Source of the DNA: Pseudomonas soli | GTDB lineage: Bacteria; Pseudomonadota; Gammaproteobacteria; Pseudomonadales; Pseudomonadaceae | Assembly (NCBI RefSeq): GCF_900110655.1 | Contig: NZ_FOEQ01000002.1 | Location: forward strand, 456,648 to 520,647 | Reading direction: 5' to 3' | Length of the DNA: 64,000 nucleotides | Shown here: positions 56,803-64,000 of the stretch, piece by piece | Position numbering within the stretch: the first letter of the stretch is position 1 | How the letters are laid out: every line of letters starts with the position of its first letter | Made by a program: the position numbers and the translations under genes | The notes under the pieces: model-generated | Told to the model about the DNA's origin: nothing | Databases searched by the model: none | What the model saw: the letters and a program-made list of their open reading frames with translations, nothing else

Positions 56803-58207
56803 TAAAAAAGTAAAAATCCTCGCCACCCTCGGGCCTGCGATCAAGGGCATCGATGACATCCGCCAGCTGGTCGAGGCCGGGGTGAACATCTTCCGCCTCA
56901 ACTTCAGCCACGGCGAACACGCCGACCACGCCCTGCGCTACCAGTGGATCCGCGAAGTCGAGCAGCAGCTCAACTACCCGCTGGGCATCCTCATGGACCT
57001 GCAGGGGCCGAAGCTGCGCGTCGGTCGCTTCGCCGACGGCAAGGTGCAACTGCAACGCGGCCAGGCCCTGCGCCTGGACTTGGACAAGACCCCGGGCGAC
57101 AGCCGCCGCGTGAACCTGCCACACCCGGAGATCATCGCCGCGCTGGAGCCCGGCATGGACCTGCTGCTCGATGACGGCAAGCTGCGCCTGCGGGTGACCG
57201 CCAAGCACAGCGATGCCATCGACACCGAAGTGCTGGCCGGCGGCGAGCTGTCCGACCGCAAGGGCGTCAACGTGCCGCAAGCCGTGCTTGAGCTCTCCCC
57301 GCTCACCGAAAAGGACCGCCGTGACCTCACCTTCGGCCTCGAGCTGGGCGTGGACTGGGTGGCCCTGTCGTTCGTGCAGCGCCCGCAGGACATCCTCGAA
57401 GCACGCGAGCTGATCGGCGACCGCGCCTACCTGATGGCCAAGATCGAGAAGCCCTCGGCGGTCGAGCAACTGCAGGCCATCGCCGAGCTGTCCGACGCGA
57501 TCATGGTCGCCCGTGGCGACCTGGGCGTGGAAGTGCCGGCCGAGAGCGTGCCGCAGATCCAGAAGGGCATCATCAATACCTGCCGCCAGCTGGGTAAACC
57601 TGTGGTGGTGGCCACGCAGATGCTCGAATCCATGCGTTTCTCCCCGGCACCGACCCGCGCCGAGGTCACTGATGTGGCCAACGCCGTGGCCGAAGGCGCC
57701 GACGCGGTGATGCTGTCGGCCGAGACCGCCTCGGGCGACTACCCGCTGGAGGCCGTGCAGATGATGAGCAAGATCATCCGCCAGGTGGAGAACGGCCCGG
57801 ACTACCAGGCCCAGCTCGACGTGGGCCGGCCCAAGGCCGAAGCCACCGTGTCGGATGCCATCAGCTGCGCGATCCGCCGTATCAGCGGCATCCTGCCGGT
57901 GGCGGTGCTGGTCAACTACAGCGAGTCGGGGAACTCCACCCTGCGCGCCGCTCGCGAGCGACCACGGGCGCCGATCCTCAACCTGACGCCGAACCTGAAC
58001 ACCGCCCGCCGCCTGAGCGTGGCCTGGGGCGTGCACTCGGTGGTCAACGACCGCCTGCGCCAGGTCGACGAGGTTGTCTCGACGGCGCTGGAAATCGCCC
58101 AGGCCCAAGGCATGGCCAGTCGTGGCGACACGCTGCTGATCACTGCCGGTGTGCCTTTCGGCAAGCCGGGTTCGACTAATACGCTGCGGATCGAGACCCT
58201 AGTCTGA
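56792..58207 (+). CDS. pykF: Pyruvate kinase
   Basis: Transfers phosphate from phosphoenolpyruvate to ADP. The 471-residue protein has KILATLGPAIKG, NFSHGEHADH, the metal and lysine motif YLMAKIEKPSAVEQL, MVARGDLGVEVP, and ATQMLESMRFSPAPTRAEVTDVANAV. Translationally coupled to ttuD, so it completes the path from glyoxylate to pyruvate; the missing enolase step is presumed to be encoded elsewhere. Confidence 0.96.
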   Translation: MTPDKKVKILATLGPAIKGIDDIRQLVEAGVNIFRLNFSHGEHADHALRYQWIREVEQQLNYPLGILMDLQGPKLRVGRFADGKVQLQRGQALRLDLDKTPGDSRRVNLPHPEIIAALEPGMDLLLDDGKLRLRVTAKHSDAIDTEVLAGGELSDRKGVNVPQAVLELSPLTEKDRRDLTFGLELGVDWVALSFVQRPQDILEARELIGDRAYLMAKIEKPSAVEQLQAIAELSDAIMVARGDLGVEVPAESVPQIQKGIINTCRQLGKPVVVATQMLESMRFSPAPTRAEVTDVANAVAEGADAVMLSAETASGDYPLEAVQMMSKIIRQVENGPDYQAQLDVGRPKAEATVSDAISCAIRRISGILPVAVLVNYSESGNSTLRAARERPRAPILNLTPNLNTARRLSVAWGVHSVVNDRLRQVDEVVSTALEIAQAQGMASRGDTLLITAGVPFGKPGSTNTLRIETLV

Positions 58208-58215
58208 GATCGCCG

Positions 58216-58236
58216 GGGGCGCTGTGCGCCCCTTTT
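58216..58236 (+). terminator. Terminator of the glyoxylate operon
   Basis: GGGGCGC-TGT-GCGCCCC-TTTT, 9 bp after the pykF stop. Confidence 0.88.
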
Positions 58237-58306
58237 CGCCGGCAAGCCGGCTCCCACAGGAATCATGCATGCCTTTGTGGGAGCCGGCTTGTCGTGGCGA
58301 CGAACC
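58237..58306. repeat. Inverted pair of REP-like elements
   Basis: CGCCGGCAAGCCGGCTCCCACA and, after 16 bp, TGTGGGAGCCGGCTTGTCG in opposite orientation. Confidence 0.7.
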
Positions 58307-58405
58307 GCGGCGAAAGGAGGGCAAAGCCCTCCCGACACACCGAACCTGCGGAAAACCGAGGCCCGAAGAGGCCCACCGCTCCCCCACTCACCTTACCGAC
58401 TGCCC

Positions 58406-59281
58406 ATGTACACCAAGAATTTCGTCAACCCGTGCCCCGACTGGGCCACGGCCTTGCTCAACGGCTTCAGCCAGGTGCTGCTGCTGCGCAACCCCCTGTG
58501 CGGCCTGTGCTGCCTGCTGGCCATCCTGCTGACCGCGCCGAACCTGGTCGGCGGCGCCCTGCTCGGCGCCCTGGCCGGCCTGCTCACCGCCCAACGCCGC
58601 GGCTACGACCGCGCCGACCGCCAGGCCGGGCTGTACTGCTACAACGGCGTGCTGATCGGCATCCTGATCAGCGCCGTATTGCCCTGGTCGGCGATCCTGC
58701 CACCGCTGATCATCGCCGCCGGCGGCCTTTCGAGCATGCTCACCCACCAATGGCGCAAGCGCGGCGGCAAGCTGCTGATCGCCTACACCGCGCCATTCGT
58801 GCTGCTGGGCTGGGCCGCGTTGCTGCTGACCGAGCCGTCGGCCAACGGCTATGTCGAAGCGGATCCGGTGTATGCCCTGCTGCGCGGCGTGGGGCAGATC
58901 TTTTTGCTCGACAAGCCCATGGCCGGCCTGCTGATCGTCATCGGCATGTACTTCGCCAACCCCTATGCCGCCACCTGGGCGCTGATCGGCTCGGCCATCG
59001 GCGGTGGTGTCGCGCTGCTGGCTGGAGAAACGCAGGCCGCGTGGCTGGGGTTGCATGGCTTCAACGCAGCCCTCGCGGCCCTGGCCTTCAGTCGCCAGGG
59101 CGAGAAACCCTGGGTGACCTTGCTCGCCATCGCCTGCGCCCTGCTGCTGCAACCGCTGTTCAACCTGCTGCCGATCGCCGGGTTGACCGCGCCGTTCGTG
59201 ACCGCGTGCTGGCTGATGCACCTGGGCAACCACCTGGTGCAGCTCAACCAGCGCCGCAACGCGCCTCGCTTGCACAGCTGA
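58406..59281 (+). CDS. Urea transporter
   Basis: A 291-residue integral membrane protein of the bacterial UT family with about ten hydrophobic segments. GLYCYNGVLIGILIS and AGLLIVIGMYFANPYAATWALIGS, with the mirrored LHGFNAALAALAF, show the internal duplication of urea channels (the N-G and P-x-x-T/A elements). Urea is released by AllA in the purine pathway of the same window. ATG 58406 chosen from the family start MYTKNFVNPCPDWATALLNG. Confidence 0.88.
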   Translation: MYTKNFVNPCPDWATALLNGFSQVLLLRNPLCGLCCLLAILLTAPNLVGGALLGALAGLLTAQRRGYDRADRQAGLYCYNGVLIGILISAVLPWSAILPPLIIAAGGLSSMLTHQWRKRGGKLLIAYTAPFVLLGWAALLLTEPSANGYVEADPVYALLRGVGQIFLLDKPMAGLLIVIGMYFANPYAATWALIGSAIGGGVALLAGETQAAWLGLHGFNAALAALAFSRQGEKPWVTLLAIACALLLQPLFNLLPIAGLTAPFVTACWLMHLGNHLVQLNQRRNAPRLHS

Positions 59282-59326
59282 TACCCAGCCCCTAGGCTCT
59301 GCCCATCCACACAATGGAACGCGCCC

Positions 59327-60148
59327 ATGGACCACCCTTCGAGCCTGCGCGAGCGGCTCTACGTCATCGTCTTCCAGACCGACACCGTCGCTGGAAGACG
59401 CTTCGACAAGATCCTCCTGCTGATCATCCTCGCCAGCCTGGTCACGGTGATCCTCGACAGCATCGACGACGTTCACCAGAACTACGCCGGGTTGCTGGCC
59501 GGCATCGAGTGGGGTTTTACGGCGATCTTCCTCGCCGAGTACATCACCCGCCTGTACTGCTCGCCCAAGCCACTGCGCTATGCATTCAGCTTCTACGGGC
59601 TGGTCGACCTGCTGGCGATCGTGCCGGGGATCATCGCCCTGTACTACAGCGACGCCCAATACCTACTGATCATCCGCGTGGTGCGCATGCTGCGGATCTT
59701 CCGCGTGCTCAAGCTCAGCCCGTACTTGAAGCAGGCCCATTACCTGTTGGCGGCGCTGCAGGGCAGCAAGCAGAAGATCATCGTGTTCCTGGTCAGCGTG
59801 TCGACCCTGGTCACGGTGTTCGGCACGCTGATGTACGTGATCGAAGGGCCGGAGCACGGCTTTACCAGCATTCCCAAGGGCATCTACTGGGCCATTGTCA
59901 CCCTGACCACGGTAGGCTTCGGCGATATCGTGCCGAAGACGCCGCTGGGGCAGGTGCTGTCGTCACTGGTGATGATCACCGGTTACTCGATCATTGCCGT
60001 GCCCACCGGCATCTTCACCGCCGAACTGGCCAATGCCCTGCGTGGCGAGCAGTTGCAGCATGACTGCCCGACCTGCGCCAAGCACCACCACGAGCATGGC
60101 GCGGCGTTCTGTTCGCGCTGTGGCAATGCGTTGTTTCCAAAGCAATAG
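59327..60148 (+). CDS. Voltage-gated potassium channel with C-terminal zinc ribbon
   Basis: A 273-residue six-helix channel: voltage-sensor S1-S4 (RRFDKILLLIILASLVTVILDS, arginine-rich RVVRMLRIFRVLKLS near 120-135), pore loop with selectivity filter TLTTVGFGDIVP (about 195-206) and S6 (VMITGYSIIAVPTGIFTAEL). The last 40 residues hold two CxxC pairs (CPTCAKHHHEH...CSRCG), a probable zinc ribbon in the cytoplasm. ATG 59327. Confidence 0.88.
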   Translation: MDHPSSLRERLYVIVFQTDTVAGRRFDKILLLIILASLVTVILDSIDDVHQNYAGLLAGIEWGFTAIFLAEYITRLYCSPKPLRYAFSFYGLVDLLAIVPGIIALYYSDAQYLLIIRVVRMLRIFRVLKLSPYLKQAHYLLAALQGSKQKIIVFLVSVSTLVTVFGTLMYVIEGPEHGFTSIPKGIYWAIVTLTTVGFGDIVPKTPLGQVLSSLVMITGYSIIAVPTGIFTAELANALRGEQLQHDCPTCAKHHHEHGAAFCSRCGNALFPKQ

Positions 60149-60262
60149 GCAGCGTCCCAAGGCGGGGCAAGCATAAGCAAAGAGCCATTTGATCTTTAGC
60201 GACCAAAGCGCCAAACGCTATAGTCGCTGGCATATCGCCAACCCTTTGAATCAGAACAAGGA

Positions 60263-61270
60263 ATGCCCCCAGTGAAAAAACTCTTCAGCGCCTCGCTGCT
60301 CGCCGCGGGCCTGGCCCTGGGCAACCTCGCCCAGGCCGCCCCGACTCTGCTCAACGTCTCCTACGACGTGATGCGCGACTTCTACAAGGACTACAACCCG
60401 GCGTTCCAGAAGCACTGGGAGGCCGAGCACAAGGAGAAGGTCAATGTGCAGATGTCCTTCGGCGGCTCGAGCAAGCAGGCGCGCGCGGTGATCGATGGCC
60501 TGCCGGCCGACGTGATCACCATGAACATGGCCACCGACATCAACGCCCTGGCCGACAACGGCAAGCTGGTGCCGGACAACTGGGTGAGCCGCCTGCCGAA
60601 CAACAGCGCGCCGTTCACCTCGGCCACCGTGTTCATCGTGCGCAAGGGCAACCCCAAGGCGCTGAAGGACTGGCCGGACCTGCTCAAGGACGGCGTGCAG
60701 GTGATCGTGCCCAACCCCAAGACCTCGGGTAACGGCCGCTATACCTACCTCTCGGCCTGGGGCTACGTGCTCAAGCAGGGCGGTGACGAAACCAAGGCCC
60801 GCGACTTCGTCGGCAAGCTGTTCAAGCAGGCGCCGGTGCTCGATACCGGTGGCCGCGCCGCCACCACCACCTTCATGACCAACCAGATCGGCGACGTGCT
60901 GGTGACCTTCGAGAACGAGGCCGAGATGATTGCCCGCGAGTTCGGCCGCGACCAGTTCGAAGTGGTCTACCCGAGCGTGTCGGCCGAGGCCGAGCCGCCA
61001 GTGAGCGTGGTCGACAAGGTGGTGGCCAAGAAAGGTACCCAGGCCGTGGCCGAGGAATACCTGAAGTACCTGTGGTCGCCGGAGGCCCAGGAGATCGCCG
61101 CGAACAACTACCTGCGTCCGCGTGACGCCACCGTGCTGGCCAAGTACACCGACCGTTTCCCGAAAGTCGACTTCCTGTCGGTGGAGAAGACCTTCGGCGA
61201 CTGGCGCACTGTGCAAAAGACCCACTTCAATGACGGTGGCGTGTTCGACCAGATCTATACCAACAAGTAA
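60263..61270 (+). CDS. sbp: Sulfate-binding periplasmic protein
   Basis: A 335-residue exported binding protein of the Sbp/CysP family. Signal peptide (KKLFSASLLAAGLALGNLAQA), mature start APTLLNVSYDVMRDFYKDYN, then QMSFGGSSKQARAVIDGLPADVITMN, NPKTSGNGRYTYLSAW and GGRAATTTFMTNQIGDVLVTFENEA, all family signatures. It delivers sulfate to a CysTWA-type ABC importer whose genes are not in the window. ATG 60263 or GTG 60272 are possible starts. Confidence 0.93.
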   Translation: MPPVKKLFSASLLAAGLALGNLAQAAPTLLNVSYDVMRDFYKDYNPAFQKHWEAEHKEKVNVQMSFGGSSKQARAVIDGLPADVITMNMATDINALADNGKLVPDNWVSRLPNNSAPFTSATVFIVRKGNPKALKDWPDLLKDGVQVIVPNPKTSGNGRYTYLSAWGYVLKQGGDETKARDFVGKLFKQAPVLDTGGRAATTTFMTNQIGDVLVTFENEAEMIAREFGRDQFEVVYPSVSAEAEPPVSVVDKVVAKKGTQAVAEEYLKYLWSPEAQEIAANNYLRPRDATVLAKYTDRFPKVDFLSVEKTFGDWRTVQKTHFNDGGVFDQIYTNK

Positions 61271-61278
61271 CTACACCC

Positions 61279-61310
61279 CCTGTAGGAGCGGGCTTGTCCC
61301 CTCCTACAGG
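61279..61310. terminator. Hairpin between convergent sbp and methyltransferase genes
   Basis: CCTGTAGGAG-N12-CTCCTACAGG, perfect 10-bp stem of REP type; probably bidirectional. Confidence 0.7.
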
Positions 61311-61320
61311 AGCCCTGCTT

Positions 61321-62250
61321 TCAGGCCTGCTGACGAAACACCAGCGCCTTCAGCCCCCCCTCCGGATCCGCATCCGGAAACTCCGGCGGATTCTCCAGCC
61401 GCTCGACAAACACCAGCCCCGGCGCCTGCTCGGCCATCCCCTCGATGAGAAACTGCGGCCCGATCCCCGGATCGTTGACGCAGGCCAGTACCGTGCCGCC
61501 TTCAGTCAACAACTCCGGCAAACGCCGAAGGATCTTGGCGTAGTCCTGGGTCAGCACGAAGCTACCGCGCTGGAAGGTTGGCGGATCGATGATGATCAGG
61601 TCGTACGGCCCGTACTTGCGCACCTTGCCCCACGACTTGAACAGCTCATGCCCCAGGTACGCCACCCGCGAGGCGTCATGGCCATTGAGCCGGTGGTTGT
61701 CGCGGCCCCGGGACAGCGCCGACTTGGCCATGTCCAGGTTGACCACCTGCTCGGCGCCGCCGGCAATCGCCGCCACCGAGAAGCCGCAGGTGTAGGCGAA
61801 CAGGTTGAGCACGCGCTTACCGCCCGCCTGCTCGCGCACCCAGCGCCGGCCGTAGCGCATGTCGAGGAACAGGCCGTTGTTCTGTCGCACGCCCAGGTCG
61901 AGCAGGTATTTCAGGCCATCCTCGACCACCTCGCGCTGCTGGCACGGTGCGCCCCACAGCCACTGGCCGGGGCTGTCGGGCAGGTAGCGGTGCTGCAGCA
62001 GGATGGCCTGGCCGCTCCACTGCGGGCGCTCGGCCAGTGCCATCAGCATCGCTTCAAGCTCGGCCAGCTGGCCCTCGGGCGGTTCGCGGAACAGCGCCAC
62101 CAGCAACACGCCGTCGAGCCAGTCGACGGTGATCTGTTCAAGCCCCAGCCAGCAGCGGCCACGGCCATGGAACAGGCGGCGAGTCTCCTGGGGGGCGGGG
62201 TCGAGGGCGGCGAGCAGGTGCTGCTCGAGGGTGGCGATGGCTGGGCTCAT
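61321..62250 (-). CDS. Class I SAM-dependent methyltransferase (RlmI/YccW-like)
   Basis: A 309-residue methyltransferase resembling the C-terminal part of RlmI/RlmK rRNA m5C or m2G enzymes: GLFLDMRYGRRWVREQAGGKRVLNLFAYTCGFSVAA contains the SAM motif I, LDMAKSALSRGRDNHRLNG motif II, and LIIIDPPTFQRGSF motif IV. The N-terminal part is short for a PUA domain. Substrate probably rRNA or other RNA. ATG 62250 (MSPAIATLEQHLL) was preferred over one 30 codons upstream. Confidence 0.82.
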   Translation of the reverse strand: MSPAIATLEQHLLAALDPAPQETRRLFHGRGRCWLGLEQITVDWLDGVLLVALFREPPEGQLAELEAMLMALAERPQWSGQAILLQHRYLPDSPGQWLWGAPCQQREVVEDGLKYLLDLGVRQNNGLFLDMRYGRRWVREQAGGKRVLNLFAYTCGFSVAAIAGGAEQVVNLDMAKSALSRGRDNHRLNGHDASRVAYLGHELFKSWGKVRKYGPYDLIIIDPPTFQRGSFVLTQDYAKILRRLPELLTEGGTVLACVNDPGIGPQFLIEGMAEQAPGLVFVERLENPPEFPDADPEGGLKALVFRQQA

Positions 62251-62411
62251 GTCGGCTACGGTCAGGCAAAAGCGCCATTCTACCCGCTCGCGGCTGGGCC
62301 GGGCGGCCATCAATGAAGGGGATGAGAGGGTTTGCGGCACTTTTGTCGCTTTTTTCTTGCCGGGGCGCTGTGGATAGTGCGGCCATCCCTCCCTGAAACC
62401 GGATCACTGCC

Positions 62412-63065
62412 ATGTCACCCCTGAAAGTCGAATTCTTCCACGATGTCGTCTGCGGCTGGTGCTTCGTCCTCGCCCCGCGCCTGAAGCAGCTGCAGGACGA
62501 ACTGAACCTGGACGTGCAGCACCGCAGCTTCATCCTGCAGACCAGCCGCGAAGCTATGGTCGAGCGCTTCGGCTCGATGCCCAAGGCCAAGGAGACCATC
62601 CTCAGCCACTGGCTGTCGTGCTCGCGCGCCGAGGACGTCAAGCGCATCAACATCGAAGCCATGCGCCAGCAGGATTTCGAGTACCCCACCGGCCTGCTCG
62701 CAGGCCTCGCCTGCCAGACCGCCAAGGCACTGGGTGGCAACGAAGGCCACGAGCGCATGTTCGACCGCCTGCAGGAAGCCCACCTGGTGCAGGCCCGCAA
62801 CATCGGTGACCGCGCCACCGTGCTGGCGGTGGCCGCCGAAGCCGATTTCGACCCGCTGGCCTTCGCCACGGCATTCGACCAGCAGGCCCCGCAGATGCTC
62901 GAGGAAGAGCTGGCCCAGGGCCGGCGACTGGGCATCAGTTCGGTGCCCAGCCTGGTGATCGACGGTCGCTACCTGGTCCCCGGCGCGCTGAGCCTTGAGC
63001 AACTGCGCCAGACCTTCATCCAGGTCCGTGCCAACCATAAGCAGGCACAAGGAGCCACCCAATGA
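62412..63065 (+). CDS. DsbA family (FrnE-like) oxidoreductase
   Basis: A 217-residue cytoplasmic thioredoxin-fold protein with the active-site C-G-W-C (FFHDVVCGWCFVLAPRL, about 8-24) and cis-proline region ISSVPSLVIDGRYLVPG. It lacks a signal peptide, so it belongs to the FrnE/2-hydroxychromene isomerase-like branch and not to periplasmic DsbA. ATG 62412. The stop overlaps the efflux adaptor start (ATGA). Confidence 0.88.
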   Translation: MSPLKVEFFHDVVCGWCFVLAPRLKQLQDELNLDVQHRSFILQTSREAMVERFGSMPKAKETILSHWLSCSRAEDVKRINIEAMRQQDFEYPTGLLAGLACQTAKALGGNEGHERMFDRLQEAHLVQARNIGDRATVLAVAAEADFDPLAFATAFDQQAPQMLEEELAQGRRLGISSVPSLVIDGRYLVPGALSLEQLRQTFIQVRANHKQAQGATQ

Positions 63066-64000
63066 AAAGCCGTTACTGGATCGCCGCCGGCACTTCCCTG
63101 TCGCTGCTGGCCATGGCCCTGCTGCCCGCTCCGGCGGTAGTGGCCAACGACGCCCCCGCCGCCCAGGCAAACGCCACCCCGGTGGCAATCGCCCGCGTGC
63201 AGTCGGGCCCGATGCCGCAGGTGCTCAGCGCCGTCGGCACCCTGGAGGCGGTACACCAGGTCAATGTCTCGCCCGAGGTCGGCGGGCGCATCACCGCGCT
63301 GGAGTTCACCGCCGGCAAGGCCGTGGCCGCAGGCCAGGTGCTGGTCAAGCTCAACGACGCGCCCGAACGCGGCGAGCTGGCCAAGCTGCAGGCCCAGGCC
63401 AAGAACGCCAAGCTGGCCCTGGAGCGCACGCGCAAGGTGCTGCCGCTGGCCTCCACCCAGGCCCAGCTGGACCAGGCCCAGGCCAACTACGACCAACTGC
63501 TCGGCGAGATCGCCCAGGTCCAGGCGCAGATCGCGCAGAAGACCATCCGCGCCCCGTTCGCCGGTGTGCTGGGCATCCGCAAGGTCAACCTCGGCCAGTA
63601 CGTCAGCCCCGGCGACAGCCTGGTGACCCTCACCGAGCTGTCGCGCCTGCACGTCAACTTCCCACTGCCCGAGCAGTCCGCCGCCGCCCTGCAGGCCGGC
63701 CAGGCCATCACCCTCAAGGTCGACGCCTGGCCGCAGCAGCGCTTTGTCGCCGCGGTCACCACCCTGGAGCCGCAGATCGACCCGGGCGCCCGCTCGATGC
63801 TGGTGCAAGCGACCCTCGACAACCCCGGCCAGCAACTCAAGCCGGGCATGTTCGCCAACGTCAGCATCGAGCTGCCGAGCCACGCCGATGTGCTGAGCGT
63901 GCCGGAGACGGCGATCAGCTACAGCGCCTACGGCAACTCGCTGTACGTGCTGCGCGAGAAGGACGGCGCCCTGCGCGTGGAGCAGGTGTTCGTCAAGCTC
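63062..64000 (+). CDS. RND efflux periplasmic adaptor, N-terminal part
   Basis: Membrane fusion protein of an RND pump; the gene runs off the window with 313 codons visible. Signal peptide (MKSRYWIAAGTSLSLLAMALL), lipoyl halves (SPEVGGRITALEF and TIRAPFAGVLGIRKVN), a short coiled hairpin (ELAKLQAQAKNAKLALERTRK) and a beta-barrel domain (LHVNFPLPEQ). The inner-membrane pump gene is expected just downstream. Start overlaps the DsbA-like gene. Confidence 0.92.
   Translation, partial: MKSRYWIAAGTSLSLLAMALLPAPAVVANDAPAAQANATPVAIARVQSGPMPQVLSAVGTLEAVHQVNVSPEVGGRITALEFTAGKAVAAGQVLVKLNDAPERGELAKLQAQAKNAKLALERTRKVLPLASTQAQLDQAQANYDQLLGEIAQVQAQIAQKTIRAPFAGVLGIRKVNLGQYVSPGDSLVTLTELSRLHVNFPLPEQSAAALQAGQAITLKVDAWPQQRFVAAVTTLEPQIDPGARSMLVQATLDNPGQQLKPGMFANVSIELPSHADVLSVPETAISYSAYGNSLYVLREKDGALRVEQVFVKL

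Overview
The window is a GC-rich chromosomal segment from a Pseudomonas, most likely of the P. putida group. The evidence is gene content and order: anr-apt, recR-ybaB-dnaX, smc-zipA-ligA, a purine catabolic block and the gcl-hyi-glxR-ttuD-pykF glyoxylate operon, together with REP-like palindromes containing GGGAGCGGGCTTG. No database search was possible, so every family name rests on motifs and context.

Layout. 1-9.5 kb is core: the hemN 3' end, anr, apt, recR-ybaB-dnaX, a solute-binding protein, a DUF2938/MerR divergent pair, and an SF1 helicase with a small coiled-coil partner. At 9678-23007 a 13.25-kb genomic island of visibly lower GC is inserted in the 4.5S/SRP RNA gene (ffs). It is bounded by a perfect 78-bp direct repeat of the ffs 3' part. 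The right copy is the complete ffs gene with its promoter; the left copy is a remnant lacking the 5' strand. The island carries a tyrosine integrase beside the left repeat, a four-gene coupled operon of unknown function, about 1.6 kb of palindrome-rich DNA without convincing genes, a serine recombinase, a PD-(D/E)XK-like protein preceded by a 7-bp repeat ladder, a lipoprotein/exported protein/XRE locus, an HNH endonuclease and a two-gene HAD-phosphoribosyltransferase + DprA operon. It looks like an integrative cargo island with several defence-like modules.

23.2-30.9 kb is core (ligA, zipA, smc, gntR). From 31.2 to 47.1 kb lies a nearly complete purine degradation pathway: xdhABC and guaD (guanine and xanthine to urate), puuD, uraH, uraD and puuE (urate to allantoate), allA (ureidoglycolate to glyoxylate) and two NCS2 permeases. 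Allantoicase, usually found between uraD and allA in Pseudomonas, is missing. A low-GC orphan RHS toxin tip interrupts the block. From 47 to 61 kb come two Tsx-like porins, a RutR-like regulator, the operon that converts glyoxylate to glycerate, 2-phosphoglycerate and pyruvate, a urea transporter, a potassium channel and a sulfate-binding protein. The window ends with a methyltransferase, a DsbA-like protein and the start of an RND efflux adaptor.

Regulation. Two operator families tie the catabolic genes together. TTGACC-N4-GGTCA sites, which resemble the RutR consensus, lie before xdhA and the first permease. TTGTATACAA/TTGTACACAA sites, which resemble GntR-family operators, lie before gntR2, the first permease, uraH, puuE, the GlcG-like gene and gcl.
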